From positions 1 through 43,685 of the forward strand of contig NZ_QEWN01000015.1 of NCBI RefSeq assembly GCF_006124995.1: a DNA stretch of 43,685 bases, given 5' to 3'. Positions 7,560-16,557 of this stretch are shown one piece after another. The translations under genes and the position numbers were made by a program. Every line of letters begins with the position of its first letter. Position 1 is the first letter of the stretch. The notes under the pieces were generated by a model. That model made no database searches and was not told the DNA's origin. It worked only from the letters and a program-made list of their open reading frames with translations. The stretch comes from Vibrio sp. Hep-1b-8. Its GTDB lineage: Bacteria; Pseudomonadota; Gammaproteobacteria; Enterobacterales; Vibrionaceae.

Positions 7560-7779
7560 CAGTATCATTTTTAAGCAGGTATTGAGTGTAGGATTTATCT
7601 GAACTTTATTTTCTGCAAAGAACGAACTCTCATCTGATCCAAAAAATGAAAACCAAAATAGCCAGTCTCAGAGAGATAAATATCGATAGAAGGTAGCGCG
7701 AGAAATCGAAAGAGACTCACAAATAGAGTCCACAGATAATAACTGTTTTTGATGCATTTGCTTTGCTATCAGGACACTA

Positions 7780-8069
7780 TACCCCTGATCATTGAAGATG
7801 CTTGATTTTCTTTAGAATCAGGATCATGCTACGAACCATGAAAATTACACTGACTCCTCAGCAGAAACTGCAACTCGAACAAATGCACGATTCTACTCGT
7901 GATGGTCGAGTGCGTGACCGTATTAAAGCAGTATTGCTTACCACAGAGGGGTGGAGTCAGACCATGATTGCTCAAGCTCTTCGCATTCATGAATCAACCG
8001 TTGCACGCCACCTTAGTGACTACGTTCTTTCTGAAAAACTCAAGCCTGCATTTTCAAGTTGATTGGGTA
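7780..8069 (+). mobile_element. Internally deleted IS630-family element (MITE-like)
   Basis: The left end TACCCCTGATCATTGA (7780) and the right end, read in reverse TACCCAATCAACTTGAAA (8069), share TACCC and a TTGAAxATGC core. Both ends are flanked by TA (7778-7779 and 8070-8071), the IS630/Tc1 target duplication. Only ~290 bp remains of a normal ~1.1 kb element. A second copy of the left end starts at 43645, confirming that the sequence is a mobile-element terminus. Confidence 0.75.
7826..8062 (+). pseudogene. IS630 transposase N-terminal HTH fragment
   Basis: Reading from the ATG at 7826, 78 codons encode the helix-turn-helix part of an IS630 transposase (RVRDRIKAVLL, WSQTMIAQALRIHESTVARH). 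After SEKLKP the internal deletion joins the frame to the right inverted repeat, where it stops. The DDE catalytic domain is missing, so it cannot transpose by itself. A DNA-binding fragment could be made and might act on IS ends, but this is speculation. Confidence 0.8.
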
Positions 8070-8124
8070 TACACGACATTAATTTTCACTTAATCCTTTT
8101 TGAGCATTGCAAAAAAGTACGAGT

Positions 8125-8140
8125 GTGCTAAAAATAGCAC
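8125..8140. promoter_or_regulatory. Perfect palindrome, candidate TetR operator
   Basis: GTGCTA-AAAA-TAGCAC, centred 29 bases before the tetR start. TetR-family repressors usually bind such palindromes and regulate themselves; the assignment is by position. Confidence 0.5.
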
Positions 8141-8161
8141 TAATAGCAATGAGAGAGCGGT

Positions 8162-8749
8162 ATGAGTAAAGGCAGAATTACCCGAGAGAATATCTTAAGC
8201 AAGGCATTTGAACTGGCGAGTGAGAATGGTCTTGAGAGTCTCACCATTGGGGAGCTAGCAAAGCAATGCGGGATGTCGAAAAGTGGCTTGTTTGCCCACT
8301 TTAACTCCAAAGATAATCTGCAAATAGCGGTGTTGGAGCATGCCAATTTGATTTTTACTCAGCGTGTTATTGCACCTGCTCGGGAGAGGACGTCGATCAG
8401 CATCGAGGATAAACTAACTCAGTTACTCGATAACTGGCTAGGTTGGAATCACTCTTTTCAGGGTAGCTGTATGTTTCTTGATGCATGGAAAGAAACGGGT
8501 AGCGAAGCGTCACCCACTCAACAGGTGCTAAAAAAGACCATTGCAACATGGATTGAATACTTAACGATTCAGGTAGCAAAAGGGGTAGAAAATGGTGAGT
8601 TTCGCCACGATTTAGACCCAAAGCAAGCAATCTATGAGCTGTATGGTTTGTATTTAAGTGCGCACCTTTTTTACTCCATACGCGGTGAGCAGGCAAGTCA
8701 ACAACACTTCTGGCTGGGCGTTCAGCGTCTGATGGCGGACTGGAAGTAA
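8162..8749 (+). CDS. TetR/AcrR-family transcriptional regulator
   Basis: 195 residues with the N-terminal TetR HTH (ITRENILSKAFELASENGLESLTIGELAKQCGMSKSGLFAHFNSKD, residues ~6-52) and an all-helical ligand-binding C-terminus. The LFAHFNSKDNL signature is the conserved end of the recognition helix region. The C-terminal sequence (SCMFLDAWKETGSEA ... LYGLYLSAHLF) resembles the TetR_C_13-type group. The alpha/beta hydrolase 101 bases downstream on the same strand is its probable target, along with itself through the palindrome at 8125-8140. The ligand is unknown. Confidence 0.85.
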   Translation: MSKGRITRENILSKAFELASENGLESLTIGELAKQCGMSKSGLFAHFNSKDNLQIAVLEHANLIFTQRVIAPARERTSISIEDKLTQLLDNWLGWNHSFQGSCMFLDAWKETGSEASPTQQVLKKTIATWIEYLTIQVAKGVENGEFRHDLDPKQAIYELYGLYLSAHLFYSIRGEQASQQHFWLGVQRLMADWK

Positions 8750-8850
8750 AACTAAGCTAAGTGGATGACGACTTAGCTTATTATTTAACTTAAAATAGCA
8801 CGGTCGTTCGCTTTTGGGGTGTAAGAGACTGGCATAACAAGGACTACAAG

Positions 8851-9702
8851 ATGAGTGAGAAGATTTACTTTAATACCGCTAAAAAGTTTAGTGTTAAGAA
8901 AAGCTTAGTAAACTTAACCACACGCCTTCATCATACTCTGGCACCTACACACGCAAAGAGAACTGCGCGTAACCTTTTACTCACCCCTGCTCGAGCTAAG
9001 CCTAAAAATGAGTTACCGAGTGGATTGGTTACTGGTGAAGTGGCATCGAAGGAAGGGTTACTGAAAACTTACCAACTGGGTAGTGGCCCAGTTTGGGTGA
9101 TGACGCACGGTTGGTCTGGTAGTGCTAATCAGTTTTTCCCGCTGATGGAGCACATCGCAAGTCAGGGCTACACCGCTTTGGCTTATGACCATCCAGGGCA
9201 TGGCCGCAGTGAAGGTGCTTATGGTCATATCCCAGCCTTTGTTCTTGGTTTAGAGTCCATTCTAGATAGCGTTGATGATGTTGCAGGGCTAGTGGCGCAT
9301 AGTATGGGGACGGTTTCTGCGCTTGAATGCCATCATCAAAAGTTAGTGGATAAACCACTGCTGCTTATCGCTCCTTTGCTCGATTATCTGGATAACTTGT
9401 TTGGCAGTATTGCGCGTTCTGGCCACTCGATGCGTCTATTTGATGCGGTGGTTAACGAGGTGGAAGAGCAATATCGCTATCCTCTCAAGTCGATTGATCC
9501 ATACAGTAAACTTAAATCTCGCTCAGCACAGACTATTATTGTTCATGATGAACAGGATAAGTTTGCCAAGTATTCTGAGTCGGTTAAAGCCGCGCAAGAA
9601 ATGGCGAATGTCAGCTTGGTCACAACACAGGATCAAGGGCATGGACGAGTAATGAAGTGCCAACAAGTGATGGATAGTTTTGATAAATTGGTGTCAAAAT
9701 AG
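8851..9702 (+). CDS. Alpha/beta-fold hydrolase
   Basis: 283-residue cytoplasmic serine hydrolase. The sequence shows the oxyanion HGW segment (VMTHGWSGSANQF, near residue 88), YDHPGHGRSEG, the nucleophile elbow AHSMGTVSA (Ser near 151), an acidic residue in VHDEQDKF and the terminal catalytic His in DQGHGRVM. This is the normal order of a complete hydrolase. The substrate cannot be inferred. It probably responds to the TetR regulator just upstream. No terminator is obvious between them, so co-transcription is possible. Confidence 0.85.
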   Translation: MSEKIYFNTAKKFSVKKSLVNLTTRLHHTLAPTHAKRTARNLLLTPARAKPKNELPSGLVTGEVASKEGLLKTYQLGSGPVWVMTHGWSGSANQFFPLMEHIASQGYTALAYDHPGHGRSEGAYGHIPAFVLGLESILDSVDDVAGLVAHSMGTVSALECHHQKLVDKPLLLIAPLLDYLDNLFGSIARSGHSMRLFDAVVNEVEEQYRYPLKSIDPYSKLKSRSAQTIIVHDEQDKFAKYSESVKAAQEMANVSLVTTQDQGHGRVMKCQQVMDSFDKLVSK

Positions 9703-9860
9703 ACGTTTTTCTGATGGGAAAATGTCCAATCTATTCATGTTGTTAACAAATATTTCCATGTTGTTGATATGGTTAACAGATTTGCAATGAAAAATATTTC
9801 CAAAGCAGGTTGTGTGGGATCATTTGCTATGCCACATGGCCCTCATAAGGAAATATAATA

Positions 9861-11249
9861 ATGAATAGAAATGATAGTGTCCCTTTGCCCACCAATACCA
9901 GAGAATGGTTGTTTAACCGCAACAGTATGATTGTCTTAGCCGATATCGCACTGTTTGCGGCTCTATACTTTACCTTACCATTTGATCCTAAAGTGGTATT
10001 GGGTATCTGTATGTTAATTTTTGTCGCCATTCTTTGGCTGACAGAAGCCCTACATGTCACTGTAACGGCCATACTCGTCCCGATCATGGCCGTGTTATTT
10101 GGTGTTTTTGATACCCAAACGGCTCTAAATAACTTTGCTAACTCCATCATTTTTCTGTTTCTTGGTGGCTTTGCTCTTGCTGCCGCTATGCACCGACAGG
10201 GGTTAGACAAGGTTATCGCTGATAAGGTACTTGTTTTAGCCAAAGGTAAAATGAGCGTTGCAGTGTTTATGCTATTTGGTGTAACGGCGGCGCTTTCAAT
10301 GTGGATCAGTAACACAGCAACGACGGCGATGATGCTGCCTCTTGTGCTTGGTGTCTTGAGCAAGGTGAACTCAGAAAGCGGCCATAAGACTTACGTATTT
10401 GTGTTGCTTGGCATCGCGTACAGCGCAAGTATTGGTGGTATCGCGACCATCGTTGGTAGTCCACCGAATGCAATTGCTGCGGCTGAAGTAGGTCTAACAT
10501 TCACAGATTGGATGCGCTTTGGTATTCCAACGACCTTGATCTTACTGCCTATCTCTATCGCGGTACTGTATGCGGTTCTAAAACCAAACTTGAGTGGTCA
10601 GTTTGAGTTGAACAACGAGCCAGTCAACTGGGATAAAGGCAAAATCGTTACTTTAAGCATCTTTGCCGCGACCGTCTGCTTGTGGATTTTCAGTAAGCCT
10701 ATCAATGCCATGCTGGGTGGCTACGCGAAGTTTGATACTGTCGTTGCACTAGCTGCGATTGTTGCCGTTAACTTTGCACGTGTGGTGCATTGGAAAGACA
10801 TTGAAAAAACCGCTGACTGGGGCGTATTACTGCTGTTTGGTGGTGGTATCTGTCTAAGTAATGTTCTTAAAGCGACAGGTACGAGTGTTTTCCTTGCTAA
10901 TGGTTTGAGCGAGCTGATTGCTCACCTAGGCGTGTTCTTTATTATCGCTGTGATTGCCGTGTTTGTGGTGTTCTTGACGGAGTTCGCGAGTAACACAGCC
11001 AGCGCAGCATTGCTGATCCCTGTCTTTGCCAGCGTGGCGGAAGCGTTCGGTATGTCACCTGTGGTTCTGTCGGTATTGATTGCCGTAGCCGCTTCTTGTG
11101 CCTTTATGTTGCCAGTGGCAACGCCACCTAACGCGATCGTGTTTGGTTCAGGTCATATCAAGCAGAGCGAGATGATGCGTGTTGGACTTATTCTCAACTT
11201 CGCCTGTATCGCTGCGTTAACCTTTATCGCGATGACTTTCTGGGCTTAA
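9861..11249 (+). CDS. Na+/dicarboxylate (succinate) symporter, DASS/SLC13 family, VcINDY-like
   Basis: At 462 residues it has the length of the crystallised V. cholerae transporter VcINDY. Both Ser-Asn-Thr sodium/substrate motifs are present: [12 protein letters not shown] near residue 151 and [12 protein letters not shown] near 377. Both are paired with their TP/SPPNAI loops ([10 protein letters not shown] and [10 protein letters not shown]). About eleven transmembrane helices are visible. It imports C4-dicarboxylates with Na+. Its nearness to genes that end putrescine degradation at succinate may be coincidental, because it has its own upstream region. That region carries repeated AAATATTTCCA (9748, 9791) and CATGTTGTT elements, and a strong terminator follows the gene. 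Confidence 0.9.
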   Translation: MNRNDSVPLPTNTREWLFNRNSMIVLADIALFAALYFTLPFDPKVVLGICMLIFVAILWLTEALHVTVTAILVPIMAVLFGVFDTQTALNNFANSIIFLFLGGFALAAAMHRQGLDKVIADKVLVLAKGKMSVAVFMLFGVTAALSMWISNTATTAMMLPLVLGVLSKVNSESGHKTYVFVLLGIAYSASIGGIATIVGSPPNAIAAAEVGLTFTDWMRFGIPTTLILLPISIAVLYAVLKPNLSGQFELNNEPVNWDKGKIVTLSIFAATVCLWIFSKPINAMLGGYAKFDTVVALAAIVAVNFARVVHWKDIEKTADWGVLLLFGGGICLSNVLKATGTSVFLANGLSELIAHLGVFFIIAVIAVFVVFLTEFASNTASAALLIPVFASVAEAFGMSPVVLSVLIAVAASCAFMLPVATPPNAIVFGSGHIKQSEMMRVGLILNFACIAALTFIAMTFWA

Positions 11250-11268
11250 CCAGTCCGTTAAGATTAAA

Positions 11269-11293
11269 AACCTGCTGTACGGCAGGTTTTTTT
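11269..11293 (+). terminator. Intrinsic terminator after DASS transporter
   Basis: AACCTGC-TGTACG-GCAGGTT is a perfect 7-bp stem followed by a T-tract, 20 bases after the stop codon. Confidence 0.85.
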
Positions 11294-11345
11294 ATATTTC
11301 ATTCCTACCGAATCGTGAGTAATAGTCGGCAGGGGCGATATGCAG

Positions 11346-12449
11346 TTACTTTTTAAGTGCTACGCATTTTAGCGGTTGTTCATTTTTGTTGGGCGATTTG
11401 CGAGTCTTATTGAGGTACATATCTTTATCTGCTCGTGCCAAAGTATCCTGGCAGCAGAGGTAATTTTTCGGACCTGACTGTGCTACACCAACGCTAAGCG
11501 ATATATCTTTTCGCAGAGAGGCAAGGCTTTCCATCATGCGTGGAATATAGTTCTCGACGGCGGAGTCTTTAGTGCAACTCGGCATGACAACCACGAACTC
11601 ATCGCCACCAACTCTAAAGCAGAGGTCAACATTGCGAGAAGCGCCTCTGAGGCAATCAGAGACAATAATCAACACGCTGTCGCCTTCTTCATGACCAAAC
11701 TGGTCATTGAAGTGTTTAAAGTTGTCGACATCGATATAGACGATGGCGACGGGATCGTTTTGTTGTTGTGCTTCTGAAAACAACTTACTGGTAAACTCTT
11801 CAAAAGCGCGCTTGTTATAGAGATTGGTCAGTGGATCTAAACGCGCCATCTTTTCAAGGCTTCGCGTTCTTTCTTGAACAATAGACTCGAGCTCATTGAC
11901 GTACTGAAAGGATTTGTTCTTCTCAATCTCGATTTCGTTCATCATGCTTTTTATGTAAGTATCAAATACATAAGAAACATCAAAATCAATCAATCGGTCG
12001 AGAATGTCACTCAGCATCTGAGCATAATTAGGATCATCCAAATGATCATGAATCGTAGAGATCAGCTTCGCTTTGAGGTAGTTCACCGAAGATAGATACA
12101 TTTTCGGGTCTACACCGATGCGTTTGTGGACTAGACCGATACGAAGTCGATGTTCGACATAATCCAAATTGATATCTTTACTGAACAGATCGGTAATGTA
12201 TTGTCTTAGTGCAGACATTAAGCGCTGTAATGTACCCGCATCACCAATTAACGTTTCGACATCTGGGCTGCGAGTTTGATGGGTATAGAAGTCATCAACA
12301 ATGGCATCTAAATGACGAGAGATGACCCCTTTCATCGTCCTTAATTCGTTGATATCACTCGTCGTGAGCCTAAAAAGATGCAGTCTTTGTGTTAACTCGG
12401 TTTCTGATATTTTTTGTTGTTCAACGAGGGATTTGTCTGTGATTCTCAT
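11346..12449 (-). CDS. Globin-coupled diguanylate cyclase (haem oxygen sensor)
   Basis: Cytoplasmic c-di-GMP synthase with a gas-sensing input. Residues ~20-175 form a sensor-globin/protoglobin domain, with the probable proximal haem His108 in GLVHKRIGV. A coiled coil at ~170-200 (IEIEKNKS...ELESIVQERTRSLEK) connects to a GGDEF domain (residues ~203-345). The active site GGDEF is intact at 281-285, and an inhibitory I-site RNVD lies at 272-275, so product feedback is expected. The architecture matches E. coli DosC/YddV, though this protein is shorter (367 residues). It lies convergent to the dicarboxylate transporter and has its own promoter region. Confidence 0.9.
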   Translation of the reverse strand: MRITDKSLVEQQKISETELTQRLHLFRLTTSDINELRTMKGVISRHLDAIVDDFYTHQTRSPDVETLIGDAGTLQRLMSALRQYITDLFSKDINLDYVEHRLRIGLVHKRIGVDPKMYLSSVNYLKAKLISTIHDHLDDPNYAQMLSDILDRLIDFDVSYVFDTYIKSMMNEIEIEKNKSFQYVNELESIVQERTRSLEKMARLDPLTNLYNKRAFEEFTSKLFSEAQQQNDPVAIVYIDVDNFKHFNDQFGHEEGDSVLIIVSDCLRGASRNVDLCFRVGGDEFVVVMPSCTKDSAVENYIPRMMESLASLRKDISLSVGVAQSGPKNYLCCQDTLARADKDMYLNKTRKSPNKNEQPLKCVALKK

Positions 12450-12566
12450 CTTAACTACCCTTAATACACCTAGCCATGAACCTATATTATAAAACAGTAT
12501 GCATATTTTGCCTGAATTTGATTGTTGCTAGATGTTATGGGGTATTTGCGATGCTCTTAACGTTAA

Positions 12567-12590
12567 AGCCCCGCTATCGTAAGCGGGGCT
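12567..12590 (-). terminator. Terminator of the puuA-nhaC unit
   Basis: AGCCCCGC and GCGGGGCT form a perfect 8-bp GC stem with an 8-base loop, 23 bases beyond the NhaC-like stop; the minus-strand arm is followed by TTTAA. Confidence 0.7.
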
Positions 12591-12613
12591 GATTGCATCG
12601 GTGAAACGAGTGG

Positions 12614-14089
12614 TTAGCCTATGAATAGGAAGAACAGGAATGTAGCGACAATACCAATCAGTGCATACGGGAACTGCGTGGTAGCATGTTGCATCGAAGT
12701 ACATCCAGAACCTTGAGCAGAGAGTACAGTTGAATCACTGAAGAAACAGGAGTGGCTGCCTGCCGCTGAGGCAGAAAGTAGTGCTGCAACAGTTAGGTGT
12801 AGAGGCACGCCAAGTTGTTCACCTAGCGGAAGAACAATCGGCATTGCTACCGCAAACGTACCCCAAGATGATGCAGTCGCAAACACAAGGCCACCAGTGA
12901 TCATAAAGATGATGGCAGGGAAGTAGGATGCAGATAAGTAAGGGCTAACCGTCTCAATAACATACTGAGTCACACCCAGTGAATCGTTGACGTTTTTGAG
13001 CATGAAGCCACCAATAACGGTTGCTAGAGGTAACAGCATGACCTTGATACCGTCGTAAATCGCCTCAAACATGTCGTTCATTGAGATCAGTCGTTGTACC
13101 CCATAGAAACAAACCGTAAAGATGATTGCAACGAAGACGCCTGCTAATAGATCGATACCGTAGTACCAACTTGCCGCAACAAGCACGACCATTGGAAGTA
13201 GGAAGTTGATAAGACCCATAGTTGGGCTGGTGTGTGCTGAAATATCTGAACCAAAATCGATGTCAGCAGCGCCGTCTGGGCGAACTTGTCCGTTTTTAGC
13301 ACGTTGCTCGGCTTTTTTCATCGCACCAAGATCTGGGATCTTTTCGAGTGCAACCAGCAGAACAATTGCTAGCGTCACCCAACCGTATGCCATATATGGG
13401 ATGGCTTCAATGTAGGTCTTGATACCTTCGCCAGATTCGGCCACATTGTTTGCTTCCAGAAGTGAGCTAAAGAATATTGCCCACGTAGAAATCGGTACCA
13501 AAATACAAATTGGTGCTGCGGTTGAGTCAACCAGATAAGAGAGCTTTTCACGTGAAATCTGGTAGCCATCCGTCACCTTCTTCATTGAGGATGAGATTGC
13601 AATGGCGTTCAAGTAGTCGTCAATGAAGATCACGATACCCAGTACGAATGTCATCAGCATCGACTGGCGACGGCTCTTCACTTTGGTCACCAGCATATCT
13701 GAGAAACTGAGTATGCTGCCGCCTTTTTCAAGGATAGCGATCAGGCCGCCCATCAAGCCACAGACCAGAATGATCCAAGCAATGGTTTCATCCATCATAA
13801 CCGTCATTGAGATATCAACTATCTGCTCAACGGCTTGTGCCGGATTTAGCAGTAAAACCCCAGCAATCGCACCGCTAAATAGCGCTTCTACTGTACGGTG
13901 AGTCGTGAGAGCAAAGACGAGTACTAACGCTGTTGGGAGCAGGCTCATCCAGCCATAAGCTTGACCTTCTTCATGGCTAAGGCCAATAGCAGTAAAGAAG
14001 ATAAAGGTCGCTATCACCAGTAAGGTGACCACAATATGTTGGGTATTGATCTTAAATGGCGCATCCAGCACCTTTGTTTGAGTCGTCAT
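12614..14089 (-). CDS. NhaC-family Na+/H+ antiporter-like carrier, putative polyamine transporter
   Basis: 491-residue inner-membrane protein with about twelve helices. NhaC/MleN-type features include DDYLNAIAISSSM near residue 157, DSTAAPICILVPISTWA and GSHSCFFSDSTVLSAQGSGC near 450. It begins 17 bases after puuA on the same strand, so the two are one operon. Antiporters of this family can exchange organic substrates, as MleN does for malate and lactate. The tight linkage to puuA suggests a putrescine or other amine carrier, which is inference. No other transporter in this cluster would do that job. Confidence 0.8.
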   Translation of the reverse strand: MTTQTKVLDAPFKINTQHIVVTLLVIATFIFFTAIGLSHEEGQAYGWMSLLPTALVLVFALTTHRTVEALFSGAIAGVLLLNPAQAVEQIVDISMTVMMDETIAWIILVCGLMGGLIAILEKGGSILSFSDMLVTKVKSRRQSMLMTFVLGIVIFIDDYLNAIAISSSMKKVTDGYQISREKLSYLVDSTAAPICILVPISTWAIFFSSLLEANNVAESGEGIKTYIEAIPYMAYGWVTLAIVLLVALEKIPDLGAMKKAEQRAKNGQVRPDGAADIDFGSDISAHTSPTMGLINFLLPMVVLVAASWYYGIDLLAGVFVAIIFTVCFYGVQRLISMNDMFEAIYDGIKVMLLPLATVIGGFMLKNVNDSLGVTQYVIETVSPYLSASYFPAIIFMITGGLVFATASSWGTFAVAMPIVLPLGEQLGVPLHLTVAALLSASAAGSHSCFFSDSTVLSAQGSGCTSMQHATTQFPYALIGIVATFLFFLFIG

Positions 14090-14106
14090 AGCTTGTCAGT
14101 CCTTTG

Positions 14107-15450
14107 TTAAGCTGAGTGCAACATCCAATCGATTTCTAGGGGAGTAACGGCTCGCTCAAATTCCGCGAGTTCACTCCGTTTACAGGCTAGGAATAAATCG
14201 ATGAATTCTCTCGAGATGTATTGAGCCAACTCGCTGTGTTCCAATTGATCCAGAGCTTCAGACATTCGCACAGGTAAGTCAACAGCATTATCACTAAGAG
14301 AAGGAGGGCATTGTTCTTTGGTATAGTTTTCGCTTGCCAGCACCGCGGAGAGCACGACAGCTGCGAGAATGTAGGGATTCACATCTGCGCCTGCAATACG
14401 GTGCTCAATACGACGGTTCTTGCTGTCGCTAATTGGTACGCGTAATGCGACACCACGGTGGTTTACTCCCCAGTCAGCTTGGGTAGGTACATAAGCACCA
14501 GGCACAAAGCGACGGAAAGAGTTGATATTAGGGCAGATTAACGCCATTGAATCGGATGTTTGCGCTAGCATTGCCGCGATAGTCTGATAAAACAGCGGGC
14601 TCTCACTTCCATCAGCGAGGCTAAAGTGGTTGTTACCTTCTTCGTCGACAAGGCTGATGTGGATATGCATGCCATTACCAGCTTGCTCTGCAAAAGGTTT
14701 GGCCATAAAAGTGGCATCAAAACCATGTTGGTTGGCAACCTGACGGATGACACGTTTTGCGATGATGATTTCATCACAAACTCGCAACACATCTTTTGAA
14801 TGGTTGAAGTTGATTTCAAATTGCCCTGGTGCAGATTCAGATAAAGCACCCGATGTGTTCAGCCCTTGCTCTTGAGCCACTTTACTTAGATCGGACAGGA
14901 AGTCGGCATAATCATCCAGACCACCCAGGTCATAAACTTCAGTATCTTTTTCACGGACGTGTTTGGTCGGGTTAATGGCGGTTTGCAATTCTCCATTCTC
15001 ACCGCGTTTCTTATCAATTAGGTAGAACTCAAGTTCTAGAGCAATGCAGGGATAAAGGTTTTTTCGGTGCAGTTTTTCGACCATGCCGCCAACAATATTG
15101 CGAATAAATAGAGAGTTTGGGTTTACTCCCGTTTCATCCATCATGCTCAACAGCAGTTGACCCACTTGAGGTTTTGCCGTTGGCATGAGTGTATCGGCGA
15201 TAGGGAAGCACATATTGTCTGGTTCGCCCAAATCTTCGCCAAGCCCAGCAGACTCCACTACATTTCCTTTGGTATCCAAGGTAATGGTAGATAAAGGGAG
15301 AGCGACCCCTTTATGCAGTTTGTCGAGTCCACTCACTGGGATGCGTTTACCACGTGGAGTGGCGTTTATGTCAGTGAAGATCAGGTCGACAAACTCTATT
15401 TCTGGCCATTGCTGTCTAAAATTTTTAACTTCCTGTAAATACGATTCCAT
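14107..15450 (-). CDS. puuA: Gamma-glutamylputrescine synthetase
   Basis: Glutamine-synthetase-fold enzyme that ATP-dependently joins glutamate to putrescine, the first step of the Puu pathway. Of its 447 residues, the N-terminal beta-grasp segment (FVDLIFTDINATPRGKRIPV) precedes the catalytic domain. That domain carries CIALELEFYL, ESAPGQFEINF, GNGMHIHISL, NSFRRFVPGAYVP and RIEHRIAGADVNPYILAAVV, all GS signature blocks. The adenylylation-type C-terminus of true GlnA is lacking, as in PuuA. It is divergent from puuD and shares that intergenic control region. The context of puuB/C/D/R makes the assignment strong. Confidence 0.93.
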   Translation of the reverse strand: MESYLQEVKNFRQQWPEIEFVDLIFTDINATPRGKRIPVSGLDKLHKGVALPLSTITLDTKGNVVESAGLGEDLGEPDNMCFPIADTLMPTAKPQVGQLLLSMMDETGVNPNSLFIRNIVGGMVEKLHRKNLYPCIALELEFYLIDKKRGENGELQTAINPTKHVREKDTEVYDLGGLDDYADFLSDLSKVAQEQGLNTSGALSESAPGQFEINFNHSKDVLRVCDEIIIAKRVIRQVANQHGFDATFMAKPFAEQAGNGMHIHISLVDEEGNNHFSLADGSESPLFYQTIAAMLAQTSDSMALICPNINSFRRFVPGAYVPTQADWGVNHRGVALRVPISDSKNRRIEHRIAGADVNPYILAAVVLSAVLASENYTKEQCPPSLSDNAVDLPVRMSEALDQLEHSELAQYISREFIDLFLACKRSELAEFERAVTPLEIDWMLHSA

Positions 15451-15794
15451 TTTTAGTTCTCCAAGTAGCCTGACGAGCGGCGAGCTAAAAATAATTGACT
15501 TAACAATTAAGTTACATCATTTAGACCAAAGTCTAAGCAATGACAATTATTTTGTTTATATACAATGATTTAACTTCGTTTGCATGAAAGCGGAGAGTTC
15601 ATTGTGGGTTTGTTTTGTTAACCATTTTGTAACAGGTGGTGGTCTTTTGCTCAATATATTGAGCAAAAAATGGTTCTTTTTTGACCAAAAAGGAGGGGTT
15701 GGTCACGATTTGGTCAGAATATCGAACATTGCTGTTGATAATTTTGTACATGGTTTGTAGTGTGAATGTTAAATAAATTGAACGCGGAAGCATC
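15451..15794. promoter_or_regulatory. Divergent puuA/puuD control region
   Basis: 344-base AT-rich region between divergent operons. It contains the 24-bp palindrome at 15645-15668, an inverted repeat TGTTA-N9-TAACA (15616-15634), and several TGGTC/GACCA elements between 15672 and 15716. No ORF is credible here. Promoters for both directions must lie in it, but exact -10/-35 boxes could not be fixed with confidence. Confidence 0.6.
15645..15668. promoter_or_regulatory. 24-bp perfect palindrome, candidate PuuR operator
   Basis: The half-site TTTTGCTCAATA is followed directly by its exact reverse complement. The inner CAATATATTGAGCA agrees at 11 of 14 positions with the E. coli PuuR box as I recall it (AAATATAATGAACA). 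It sits 127 bases before puuD and 195 before puuA. PuuR binding is inferred. Confidence 0.55.
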
Positions 15795-16541
15795 ATGGCT
15801 AAAACAAGCAAACCCGTCATTGGTGTCGTCAGCTGCGCGAAACAGCTAGGTGGTTATAAGATTCAGTCAGTTAATGACTTTTATCTTCGTGCAGTAAAGG
15901 ATTTTGGCGGTCTACCTCTGATTCTGGCTCCGGACTTACCACAAGAAGATATGCAAACCCTTGTCGAATTGTGTGATGGATTTTTGTTTCCGGGAAGTCA
16001 TTCGAACGTTGCTCCGCATCGCTATAACGCAACGCATGAAGAAGCAAACAAAGATGAGAAGCGCGATGAGCTGGCATTCTCTCTTATTCGACACGCAGTT
16101 GATAAAGACATTCCTTGTTTGGGGATCTGTCGAGGGTTCCAAGAGATGAATGTGGCGCTCGGTGGTTCGTTGAATCCAGCCGTTCACGACTCTGGTTTTA
16201 GTGACCATAGAGAGAAACCTGTTGAAGATTTTGAACAAAAATATGCACCAGCCCATGCTGTGCTCGTTCAGAAAGAGAGCTTGTTTGAGCAGTGGTTAAC
16301 GGAAAACCAGTGGCAGAACACCAGTTTGTTCGAAGTAAACACCCTACATAATCAAGGGGTCGACCAACTCGCACCACAGTTGCAAATAGAGGCTAAGGCC
16401 CCTGATGGTCTGATAGAAGCCTTTAGCCTGCCAGGACAAAAATTTTTCGTTGGCGTGCAGTGGCACCCAGAATGGCAAGCAAAAACCAATCATTTCTCTC
16501 AAATTTTATTCAAAGAATTTATGATGGCTGCCTCTGTATAA
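15795..16541 (+). CDS. puuD: Gamma-glutamyl-GABA hydrolase
   Basis: Class I glutamine-amidotransferase-fold hydrolase (peptidase C26) that releases GABA from gamma-glutamyl-GABA, the last Puu-specific step. Of 248 residues, the nucleophile Cys112 lies in CLGICRGFQEMN, and His224/Glu226 in VQWHPEW complete the triad. The N-terminal KPVIGVVSC and FPGSHSNV loop fit the family. It is the first gene of the long plus-strand operon and is followed after 16 bases by puuR. Confidence 0.93.
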   Translation: MAKTSKPVIGVVSCAKQLGGYKIQSVNDFYLRAVKDFGGLPLILAPDLPQEDMQTLVELCDGFLFPGSHSNVAPHRYNATHEEANKDEKRDELAFSLIRHAVDKDIPCLGICRGFQEMNVALGGSLNPAVHDSGFSDHREKPVEDFEQKYAPAHAVLVQKESLFEQWLTENQWQNTSLFEVNTLHNQGVDQLAPQLQIEAKAPDGLIEAFSLPGQKFFVGVQWHPEWQAKTNHFSQILFKEFMMAASV

Positions 16542-16557
16542 ATCAGGAGCAGAATGA

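Noticed and set aside
9813..9836. CRP site before the DASS transporter
   Set aside because: TGTGG and CCACA are inverted but 14 bases apart, too far for a CRP site.
9827..10363. 178-codon minus-strand ORF
   Set aside because: Antisense to the clearly coding DASS transporter; no family resemblance.
15616..15660. Sigma-54 promoter upstream of puuD
   Set aside because: GG and GC elements are present near 15635-15650 but their spacing does not fit the -24/-12 consensus.
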